From contig JAFUWP010000268.1 of the NCBI GenBank assembly GCA_017483405.1, positions 1 to 12,043 on the forward strand: DNA of 12,043 nucleotides, written 5' to 3'. Below are positions 1 to 5,948 of this stretch, one piece after another (the first letter of the stretch is position 1; each line of letters starts with the position of its first letter). Origin of the DNA: Oscillospiraceae bacterium. GTDB lineage: Bacteria; Bacillota; Clostridia; Oscillospirales; Ruminococcaceae. A model generated the notes under the pieces. It worked only from the letters and a program-made list of their open reading frames with translations, made no database searches and had not been told where the DNA came from. The position numbers and the translations under genes were made by a program.

Positions 1-747
1 CTGCCGAACATGTTAGATTCCTGCTGACCGATGCCATCAAAAGACAGCTTGTCTCGGATGTGCCGCTCGGAACATTTCTGTCCGGCGGACTGGATTCCAG
101 TCTGATTTCTTCCGTTGCCGCAGAAGAATTCCGGAAAGAAGGGAAAATTCTGCATACTTTTTCAGTCGATTATCGGGATAATGACAAATATTTCCAGAAA
201 AGCAAATTTCAGCCGAACAGCGACCCTGAATTCATCCGCAGGATGCAGAAATACTTACATGCGGAGCATCACTGGACAGTAATCAATACTCCTCAGCTTG
301 CCGATGCACTGTATGATGCCGTCAAAGCGCGTGACCTGCCTGGTATGGCGGATGTGGATGCCTCACTGCTGTTATTCTGCAAAGAAATTCGGGAGCATGT
401 AACGGTAGCACTTTCCGGAGAGTGTGCCGATGAGTTATTCGGCGGTTATCCGTGGTATCGTGACCCTGAAATCAGAATGGCTTACGGATTTCCGTGGTCG
501 CAGAGCACAGCCTACAGAATGCAGTTTGCAAAGCCTGAAATCGCCGATATTCTGCAACAGCGGAATGATATTGATAACGAATATCAGGCGACACTTGCCC
601 GAACAGCACTGCTCGATGGTGATTCCGATACCGAAAAGCGTATGAAGGAAATGATGCGCCTGAATCTTGAATGGTTTATGCAGACACTCCTTGAATGCAG
701 AGATACAAAAGAAAAATATCTGCATGAAAATGCCCTCTTTGTGCATA

Positions 748-766
748 AGATTTCTTATAGAAATCT
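748..766 (+). promoter_or_regulatory. perfect 7-bp hairpin just upstream of a ribosome binding site
   Basis: AGATTTC (748-754), a 5-base loop TTATA, and GAAATCT (760-766) form a perfect inverted repeat that ends three bases before the AAGGAGGG ribosome binding site of the small gene at 783. There is no T-run after it, so it is not an intrinsic terminator. Its position fits an operator for autoregulation, an RNA structure affecting ribosome access, or part of a recombinase attachment site near the breakpoint in the asparagine synthase gene. The symmetry is seen directly; the role is inference. Confidence 0.5.
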
Positions 767-768
767 GC

Positions 769-776
769 AAGGAGGG
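769..776 (+). promoter_or_regulatory. strong ribosome binding site for the TTG-start small gene
   Basis: AAGGAGGG lies 6 bases before the TTG at 783, ideal spacing. It marks an independent translation start inside what otherwise looks like the tail of the asparagine synthase frame. It is the main reason for annotating the small gene separately. Confidence 0.7.
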
Positions 777-782
777 ATTTTT

Positions 783-935
783 TTGAAACAAAACGAATCA
801 CTGCCGGAAACATCCAGAGAGGAAATACAGGTGATAACTGTATTTCCGGAACTGACAGAAGAAGAAAAATATTCCATTCGCATCAGTATAACCAATCAGC
901 TTATCCGCATGATGGAAGAAGATGATTCCCTATGA
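783..935 (+). CDS. small recombinase-linked protein, 50 aa, TTG start
   Basis: I do not recognise this protein with certainty. Starting at TTG 783 after a strong ribosome binding site, it encodes a 50-residue acidic, soluble peptide: an N-terminal polar stretch, a probable beta strand (IQVITVFPEL) and a probable helix (EEKYSIRISITNQLIRMMEED). It has no signal peptide or membrane segment. Its TGA (933-935) overlaps the recombinase ATG (932-934) in an ATGA junction, so the two are translationally coupled. The strand-then-helix layout faintly recalls TnpW-type transposon peptides found with large serine recombinases in clostridial elements, but this is only a resemblance. A recombination directionality factor, a repressor or a recombinase-binding partner are possible roles. 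It is in frame with the truncated asparagine synthase upstream, which hides it from automatic gene calling. Existence is likely; function is unknown. Confidence 0.65.
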   Translation: MKQNESLPETSREEIQVITVFPELTEEEKYSIRISITNQLIRMMEEDDSL

Positions 936-2452
936 CAGCGATTTATGCGCGCCAGTCTGTTGAAAAGGAAAATTCGGTCAGCATCGTCACACAGACGGAA
1001 CTTTGCCGGATGCGAATTACTTCGCCGGATGAGGAAATCAGAATCTATCAGGATGAGGGCTATAGCGGAGCAAATACGGAACGTCCTGCATTTCAGGCAC
1101 TCATGCGCGATATAGAAAACGGCCTGATTCAGCATGTAATTGTCTATAAGCTTGACAGAATCAGCCGTTCTCTGACTGATTTTGCCGGCATTACGGAAAA
1201 ATTTTCGACATATCAGGTGACATTCACCAGCATCAGCGAAGATTTCGATACATCGACACCTATGGGCAGGGCGATGCTCGGTATCGTGATGATATTCGCC
1301 CAGCTCGAACGTGAAACAATACAACAACGTGTCAGAGATGCGTTTTATTCCAGAATGAAACAAGGTTTTTATGTTTCAGGCGTTGCGCCAATCGGCTTTA
1401 TGAAAGTACCGCATTTCATTGACGGCATCCGGACGCAGAAACTCGAAGCCGACCCGAAGACCGTTCCGCTGATTGTATTTCTGTATCAGCAGTATGAGAA
1501 ACCGTCCGCGAGTATCGGGGGCATTGTGAAGAAAATCAATCAGGATTATCAGAAATTCAGGCTTTCCGCACCGCTGTCGAATGTGCGTATCAGCCGGATT
1601 CTGCGGAATCCGGTATATGTCCGCGCGGATGCGGATGTTTATGAATACTTAAAGAACAAAGGCGCGGAAATTGTTGATAACATCACGGAATTTGACGGTA
1701 TGAGAGGCTGTTCTGTTTATGGCCACGCAAAGACAACAGGCAAATTTACAGATTTGACTGGAGATTATATCAAGCTAGGCTGGCATGAAGGGCTGATTTC
1801 TTCGGAACAATGGCTTCGGGTTCAGAAAAAGCTCGATAAGAACAGGCAAATCAGGAACGCTGGAAAAGGTTCTTACAGCTGGCTTTCCGGCATTATGAAA
1901 TGCGGTTACTGCGGATATGCTTTGACTGTCATCAGCGGACAGCGAAACGGAAAGCAGTATATCAGTTGCGGAGGGCGCAAGCAGAAAATCTGCTACGCAC
2001 GGAATACTGTCCTGACATGCAGGGACATCGAACGGATGGTAAAACAAAAATTTATGGCTTATCTGAAACGCTATCCGTTTGCGGAGATTTCCACTCAGGA
2101 TGAGCAGAATAAGATTCTGCATCTGAAAATCGAACTGAAACAGCTTCGGCAGAAGGAAAATCAGCTGACAGACAAAATGCTTGCGATGACTGATAGTGAA
2201 TTTACAGAATTACTTCAGCAGTTTAATGAACGGCTGAAAGAAATTCATATCCGGCAGAAGGATTTACATCAGAGGATGATACAGTTATATACTCAGACGG
2301 CAGAACATCCGGAACAGAAAATAACAGCTTGTCTCGAAAACTGGGAAACTTTTTCGCTCAAACGGAAAAAAGAAATCATCCGGCTGTTTATCCGTGAAGT
2401 GAGAGTCTGGAACGATAAACTTGAAATGATATATCTGACGGAAGAAATTTGA
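932..2452 (+). CDS. large serine recombinase (site-specific integrase), 506 aa
   Basis: This cytoplasmic DNA recombinase would cut and rejoin attachment sites through a phosphoserine intermediate, integrating or excising an element. The resolvase-type catalytic domain spans about residues 1-140. The nucleophile is Ser9 in YARQS with Arg7, and D75, R76 and R79 in KLDRISR keep the spacing of the gamma-delta resolvase active site. GYSGANTERPAF and STPMGRAMLGIVMIFAQLERE are typical of the group. A Recombinase domain follows (about 155-260), then a zinc ribbon with C324-x2-C327 and C346-x7-C354. A charged coiled-coil segment at about 395-450 is expected to control synapsis. Length and domain order match intact family members, with no frameshift. 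The ATG overlaps the stop of the preceding small gene. It lies directly beside the breakpoint in asparagine synthase, which suggests an attachment site there. The cognate element boundaries cannot be fixed from this window. Confidence 0.93.
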   Translation: MTAIYARQSVEKENSVSIVTQTELCRMRITSPDEEIRIYQDEGYSGANTERPAFQALMRDIENGLIQHVIVYKLDRISRSLTDFAGITEKFSTYQVTFTSISEDFDTSTPMGRAMLGIVMIFAQLERETIQQRVRDAFYSRMKQGFYVSGVAPIGFMKVPHFIDGIRTQKLEADPKTVPLIVFLYQQYEKPSASIGGIVKKINQDYQKFRLSAPLSNVRISRILRNPVYVRADADVYEYLKNKGAEIVDNITEFDGMRGCSVYGHAKTTGKFTDLTGDYIKLGWHEGLISSEQWLRVQKKLDKNRQIRNAGKGSYSWLSGIMKCGYCGYALTVISGQRNGKQYISCGGRKQKICYARNTVLTCRDIERMVKQKFMAYLKRYPFAEISTQDEQNKILHLKIELKQLRQKENQLTDKMLAMTDSEFTELLQQFNERLKEIHIRQKDLHQRMIQLYTQTAEHPEQKITACLENWETFSLKRKKEIIRLFIREVRVWNDKLEMIYLTEEI

Positions 2453-2464
2453 TAATATATCAAT

Positions 2465-2499
2465 AAAAAGTCAGTCCAAAAGGACTGACTTTTGTTTTT
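2465..2499. terminator. bidirectional intrinsic terminator between convergent genes
   Basis: GTCAGTCC (2470-2477), loop AAAA, GGACTGAC (2482-2489) form a perfect 8-bp stem, extended by A-T pairs on both sides. It is followed by TTTTGTTTTT on the + strand and by TTTTTATTG on the - strand. It can stop transcription of the recombinase, 12 bases past its stop codon, and of the polysaccharide operon arriving from the right. Confidence 0.9.
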
Positions 2500-2517
2500 C
2501 AGATTTGATTTTTATAT

Positions 2518-2579
2518 TCCATCCAGTTCAAATTTTTTGTCTGCTTTGTCACAAAGAGCATAAATTTAAATTGGATGGA
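2518..2579. repeat. long imperfect inverted repeat, cruciform-like
   Basis: TCCATCCA (2518-2525) pairs perfectly with TGGATGGA (2572-2579). Pairing continues inward through GTT(C)AAATTT against AAATTTAAAT (2526-2535 with 2562-2571) with one mismatch and one G-T pair. After an internal loop, the centre contains a second small palindrome, CTTTG TCA CAAAG (2544-2556). Neither side carries a T-run, so it does not look like a terminator. It could be a folded 3' end that protects the operon transcript, or a protein-binding or recombination site at the border between the recombinase segment and the polysaccharide locus. The pairing is seen directly; the role is not known. Confidence 0.6.
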
Positions 2580-2610
2580 TTAAGTAGAAAAATAAATATT
2601 CCACTTCTTT

Positions 2611-3846
2611 TTATGAGTTCTTTTTCAGTTTTTTTTGCAGTTTTGGTGGAATACGATTCCAGAACCAGTACAGAATTACTTTAGCACCCTGTTTTTTCAG
2701 ATACCATTGTTCAATGCCGTGATACCCATGTTGTTCATAGATTTTCAAGATGGTTTCTCTGTTTTTTCCTTTGTGGCTGGGACGGGTAAGCTGTTCATTT
2801 TTGCGGGATGCTTTTTCAAAACTGGAAGGCAGTAATGTCAGGTCAGTGCCATACTGAGAAAGCAATTTTTTTCCTCTTGCTGTATTGACCAGAATACATG
2901 AAATTCCTTCTTCTGGATTCAGCTGTTCATTCTGGAGATATTCCGGATGTTCGTTTTCGATTCCCCAGTAATCTCCGATGGTAATATCACCCGTTCTTTT
3001 CTGGGAGGCATATTTGCATTGATAACAGTTTTCACGATAAATTTCAGATGTCAGGAACAGGCGGTAATAAGATGATGTATTTACGGGTACGAGTTTCCGT
3101 TTTACAGAACCATCAGGAAAACGATAGGTGATACTTCCTTTCAGTCCCCAGCCTTTGACTTTCTCACGGAATTTCATGTCAGTAACAGTTCTGCCTGTTT
3201 TTTTTTCCTGTTCCGAGATATAGTCCTGAAACATTCTGACTGAAGGAACGCCATGACAGATAATATCTATGGTATAAAAATCAGGATATTTTTGAGAATC
3301 AATCAATTCCTTTACAGCATCTACCTGACAAGGTGTACCGGAAAAAAGAACTGGTTTTCCTGTCTGTACTTCTTTCTGTACCAGAGCAAAAACATCATCT
3401 GTTATACTCTGCACATATTTTGAACCTTGTATTTTAGGAAGATTGGCTTGATTATTAATCATGACATGTCTGGGGATTAATTTTCCGTTTTCCTGTTCCA
3501 AAGCAGAGCCGAAGACCGTACCGCCGGCATTTAGTATGCGCAGTGCAAGTGCACCAAAAATTCCTCCTGATGCTGCCTGCTGAAGCAATTGCTTATCTTT
3601 AGCAGATGAGGCGAATACTTCAAGAGGAACAGTTCCGCTATTTTCTTTTTTATAAGCACAGTGATTAAGACAGCGTTTGCATTTGATGCATAATTCCGTA
3701 TTAATAACAGGATAGCGATACCCGTTTTTATCTTCCTGCATCCGGATAGCATCTTTAGGACATAAGGCTGTGCACAGACCGCATCCGCAGCAGGTGGTTT
3801 TATCTTCTGCGAGCATAACTTGAATATCATTTGAATTTTTCTGCAT
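2611..3846 (-). CDS. Fe-S / FrhB-type oxidoreductase (coenzyme F420 hydrogenase/dehydrogenase beta-subunit family)
   Basis: This is a 411-aa cytoplasmic redox protein of the type often paired with polysaccharide pyruvyl transferases. The N-terminus carries two 4Fe-4S clusters: C19-x2-C22-x2-C25-x3-C29-P and C53-x2-C56-x2-C59-x3-C63. The FrhB_FdhB N- and C-terminal domains follow, with AASGGIFGALA (91-101), the SGTPCQV motif (C173), ICHGVPS (C198), CYQC (C274/C277) and GDYWG (291-295), a probable flavin-binding architecture. I chose the ATG at 3846 over the one at 3864 because GGAGGTG at 3851-3857 is correctly spaced for it. The gene starts 23 bp after the pyruvyl transferase stop and is the last in the operon. 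The family is certain. The electron donor, acceptor and reaction are not known, and a true F420 hydrogenase role is unlikely because no hydrogenase subunits are present. Confidence 0.88.
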   Translation of the reverse strand: MQKNSNDIQVMLAEDKTTCCGCGLCTALCPKDAIRMQEDKNGYRYPVINTELCIKCKRCLNHCAYKKENSGTVPLEVFASSAKDKQLLQQAASGGIFGALALRILNAGGTVFGSALEQENGKLIPRHVMINNQANLPKIQGSKYVQSITDDVFALVQKEVQTGKPVLFSGTPCQVDAVKELIDSQKYPDFYTIDIICHGVPSVRMFQDYISEQEKKTGRTVTDMKFREKVKGWGLKGSITYRFPDGSVKRKLVPVNTSSYYRLFLTSEIYRENCYQCKYASQKRTGDITIGDYWGIENEHPEYLQNEQLNPEEGISCILVNTARGKKLLSQYGTDLTLLPSSFEKASRKNEQLTRPSHKGKNRETILKIYEQHGYHGIEQWYLKKQGAKVILYWFWNRIPPKLQKKLKKNS

Positions 3847-3850
3847 ACTG

Positions 3851-3857
3851 CACCTCC
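3851..3857 (-). promoter_or_regulatory. ribosome binding site fixing the start of the FrhB-type gene
   Basis: On the minus strand GGAGGTG lies 4 bases before the ATG at 3846. The upstream in-frame ATG at 3864 would place this site inside the coding region, so the shorter form is preferred. Confidence 0.7.
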
Positions 3858-3869
3858 AGTTCATGAAAT

Positions 3870-4964
3870 TCAGCGTTCGGATGCTGCTGTCAGAACTTTT
3901 TCGATAAAATCATTCACTTTTTGTCGTTCTTTATCAAGAATGAGATTCACTTTCTGGAAATCTACCGCTCTGTTGGGAGCATCGAAATCTTCATAGTTTT
4001 TTACATGGCACTGTAAAGAATCTGTTAAGGTCAGGAAACTTTTCAGTCTGCCGCCAAAAGCCGGAGGATAGACACAAAGCGGATGGGTATTCAAATTCAT
4101 TGAGAATGCAGTAGCATGAAAAGAATCTGTCAGAACATAATTTGCATTGGCAATCAGATTGATGAAATCAGTTACTTCCGGAACGAGCATACTTTGTCCG
4201 GACTGGAAAATCTGGTCATATCTGGTACAGAAACGGATAAGCTTCATGCCCGTTTTTTTTGCCAGCTTTACCGCATATCGATTGAATTCACGGCTTCTGT
4301 TGAGATTATAAATCAGAATATAGGGTTCTTTAATTCTTGGCTGACCGGTATGTTTTCTCCAGAATTCCGGAGGCATTGCCAGCGTCGGGTCAAGAATATG
4401 AACTGCTTCCGGATAACCATACTGTTCTTCTATAATTGTTTTGGCAGAACTTTCCCGTACAGAGATAAATTGATACTGATGAATATATTTTCGGGTAGCA
4501 TCAATTTCCTGCTGGTCAAGTTTATCCTGTCCGAAACTGGCAGAAAATGCAAATTTAAAGCAGTCTTCCGGCACAAAGCTCAGATACAGCGGAGGAATAA
4601 TGCCTCTGTTCCATTTGGAGTTCCATACTTGGTCACTTCCGGTACAGTAAATATCTGCATCAAGCGGATAATTTTTGAAATCTTCTTCTGTTGTATATAC
4701 TTTATCAGTGAGATTCAGATATTTTGCATTGAAACCGCCGAATACCTTTTCCCACCGCCTGACAGTAGGCAGCATAACTAATTTTTTTATGGGATTGCCT
4801 TTGCTCCATGTATGGAGCAAATTCTCAGGACGTACATTTTCACGGATGTAATTGATGATAGTAACATCACAGCCGTGCTGTCTGAAAATCTCCTGTGTTG
4901 CGTATGCCTGTAGTACAGAACCATAATTCTGTACTGCCTGTAGTGTAATAATATCCAGTTTCAT
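3870..4964 (-). CDS. polysaccharide pyruvyl transferase family protein, 364 aa
   Basis: Members of this family (PF04230, CsaB/WcaK-like, GT-B-like fold) transfer a ketal pyruvate from phosphoenolpyruvate to a sugar, or perform related unidentified reactions, on the cytoplasmic face. Diagnostic segments are NYGSVLQAYA (13-22), CTGSDQVWN (107-115), SASFG (141-145), SVRES (168-172), DPTLAM (192-197) and TDSFHATAFSM (279-289), the last holding the family's conserved histidine. The length is typical and no signal peptide is seen. The gene begins 11 bp after the dehydrogenase stop and is followed after 23 bp by the FrhB-type gene. Pyruvyl transferase plus FrhB is a recurrent pair in clostridial and Bacteroidetes capsule loci. 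The family is secure. The acceptor, and whether pyruvate is really the donor, cannot be read from the sequence. The ribosome binding site (AAAGAGA) is weak, so translation may depend on coupling to the upstream gene. Confidence 0.9.
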   Translation of the reverse strand: MKLDIITLQAVQNYGSVLQAYATQEIFRQHGCDVTIINYIRENVRPENLLHTWSKGNPIKKLVMLPTVRRWEKVFGGFNAKYLNLTDKVYTTEEDFKNYPLDADIYCTGSDQVWNSKWNRGIIPPLYLSFVPEDCFKFAFSASFGQDKLDQQEIDATRKYIHQYQFISVRESSAKTIIEEQYGYPEAVHILDPTLAMPPEFWRKHTGQPRIKEPYILIYNLNRSREFNRYAVKLAKKTGMKLIRFCTRYDQIFQSGQSMLVPEVTDFINLIANANYVLTDSFHATAFSMNLNTHPLCVYPPAFGGRLKSFLTLTDSLQCHVKNYEDFDAPNRAVDFQKVNLILDKERQKVNDFIEKVLTAASER

Positions 4965-4975
4965 AGCATTCTCTT

Positions 4976-5905
4976 TCAGGAGTTCAGGGCTGCGATTGCT
5001 TCCGCGAGTTCGCGGAACATTCTTTTCCGTGTTTCCATTGTTCCGCCGCCGATATGTGGTGTGACAAGCACATTGTCTCCGGTTTGGGATAACAGTTTAG
5101 TCACTTCGGCATCAGGGTCTATATCTGCACAGACATAGAATTCCGGATAGGTTTCTGCTTTTTGCAGGAGAGCAGGCAAATCAATTGTCGCAAGACGAGA
5201 TACACTGATGAAAATTGCATTTTTTTTCATGTGCTCTATCAAAGAAGCAGAGATGATTTTTTGCGTATCCCGATGATTGGGAAGATTGACAGAAATCACA
5301 TCTGCTGAATCAGCAAGCTCTTCAAGGGAAACAAATTTTGCGCCCAGAGCAGAAACTTCTGGATGCTTTTCAGGATTTCGTGTCCAGCAGAGAATGTTCA
5401 TTCCGAAAAAGCGAGCAAATTCCATAATACGGACAGAGATATTTCCCGCACCTGCTACGCCGATAGTTTTCCCGAACAAATCTTCTGGTTTTCTATAAAG
5501 AGCCTTGTTATCTTTTCCATTAGCATAGACATGACTTCCTTCTGCAAGACGCTTGCAGCAGGAAAGCGCGCAGGCCATTGTAAATTCTGCAACTGACTGT
5601 GCATTTGCTTTAGGTGTATTGATGATTCTGATGAGATGTTTTTTTTCGTCCGGAATGCAGATATGGTCAATACCAACGGAAGCCGTGGCGATGATTCGTG
5701 GAGTTTCAATTTTTTCAAACATATCCTGAGAAATTTTCTGAGAAGTACCAATGATGATACAGTCATATTCTTCAAGTAATTTTTGCATCTGCACTGCATC
5801 CGGACGGGGAACTCCGGCAGGATGAATGTCCAGAATAATTCCGTTTTTTCTTATAATTTCGGATGCCTCAGCTCCGAAGTCATCAAAAATACTATATGCT
5901 TTCAT
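4976..5905 (-). CDS. D-2-hydroxyacid dehydrogenase (NAD-dependent family), 309 aa
   Basis: The protein belongs to the D-isomer-specific 2-hydroxyacid dehydrogenases (SerA, DdlH and similar), which interconvert 2-oxo acids and D-2-hydroxy acids with NAD(P)H. An N-terminal catalytic half (about 1-95), with ATASVGIDHI at 73-82 and NTPKANAQSVAEFTM at 96-110, precedes the Rossmann domain with GVAGAGNIS (149-157). Catalytic Arg237 (SVSRLATID) and His284 (TPHIGG) are in place. Two oddities stand out: the third glycine of the nucleotide loop is Ser157, and the usual DVFExEP segment with the catalytic glutamate reads DIDPDAEV (261-268), so that glutamate is shifted or missing. A ribosome binding site (AGAGGAG) sits 6 bases before the ATG. 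It lies 43 bp after the cytidylyltransferase-aldolase gene, suggesting that it reduces the aldolase's 2-oxo acid product. SerA-type serine synthesis is less likely here. Confidence 0.88.
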   Translation of the reverse strand: MKAYSIFDDFGAEASEIIRKNGIILDIHPAGVPRPDAVQMQKLLEEYDCIIIGTSQKISQDMFEKIETPRIIATASVGIDHICIPDEKKHLIRIINTPKANAQSVAEFTMACALSCCKRLAEGSHVYANGKDNKALYRKPEDLFGKTIGVAGAGNISVRIMEFARFFGMNILCWTRNPEKHPEVSALGAKFVSLEELADSADVISVNLPNHRDTQKIISASLIEHMKKNAIFISVSRLATIDLPALLQKAETYPEFYVCADIDPDAEVTKLLSQTGDNVLVTPHIGGGTMETRKRMFRELAEAIAALNS

Positions 5906-5948
5906 GTTATGCTCCTCTGTGTGAATGAATTAGATAGCTGGTGAAATA

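Larger units (their letters stand above)
3..935 (+). pseudogene. asnB: asparagine synthase (glutamine-hydrolysing), synthetase domain, 5' end outside window and 3' end replaced
   Basis: Normally this enzyme makes asparagine from aspartate, ATP and glutamine-derived ammonia in the cytoplasm; related paralogues amidate sugars or peptides. The frame is open from position 3, so the glutaminase domain and start lie off the left edge (the GTG at position 60 is an internal valine). Visible family motifs are the ATP pyrophosphatase loop SGGLDSS (about 84-104), SGECADELFGGYPW (about 417-458), and NLEWFMQTLLE (about 663-695). In the family that last block is followed by a conserved RKDRMSM...GLEVRVPF stretch and roughly 150 more residues. 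Here it reads ECRDTKEKYLHENALF and shows no further similarity, although the frame stays open to the TGA at 933-935 by running through a separate small gene. None of the three forward frames from 700 to 800 restores the missing motif, so this is a replacement and not a frameshift. The product is probably inactive. Family assignment is very secure; the exact breakpoint (about 705-720) is inferred. Confidence 0.85.

Noticed and set aside
690..800. A simple frameshift in asparagine synthase in place of a true breakpoint
   Set aside because: I translated the other forward frames here and none contains the conserved block that should follow.
743..2567. Similar short strings GCATAAGATTT (743-753) and GCATAAATTT (2558-2567) flanking the recombinase, as possible attachment cores
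   Set aside because: They differ by an indel, are AT-rich, and the missing asparagine synthase sequence does not resume after the right copy, so they do not behave as element ends.
2611..3846. Reading the FrhB-type protein as part of an F420-reducing hydrogenase
   Set aside because: No hydrogenase large or small subunit is present; the family name reflects domain homology only.
4116..4781. 221-codon open frame on the + strand antisense to the pyruvyl transferase gene
   Set aside because: It is a mirror of a well-supported gene, with Cys- and Phe-rich unstructured content and no motifs.
4976..5905. Reading the dehydrogenase as SerA (3-phosphoglycerate dehydrogenase)
   Set aside because: It lacks the C-terminal regulatory domain, has an atypical glutamate region, and no serC or serB neighbour is present.
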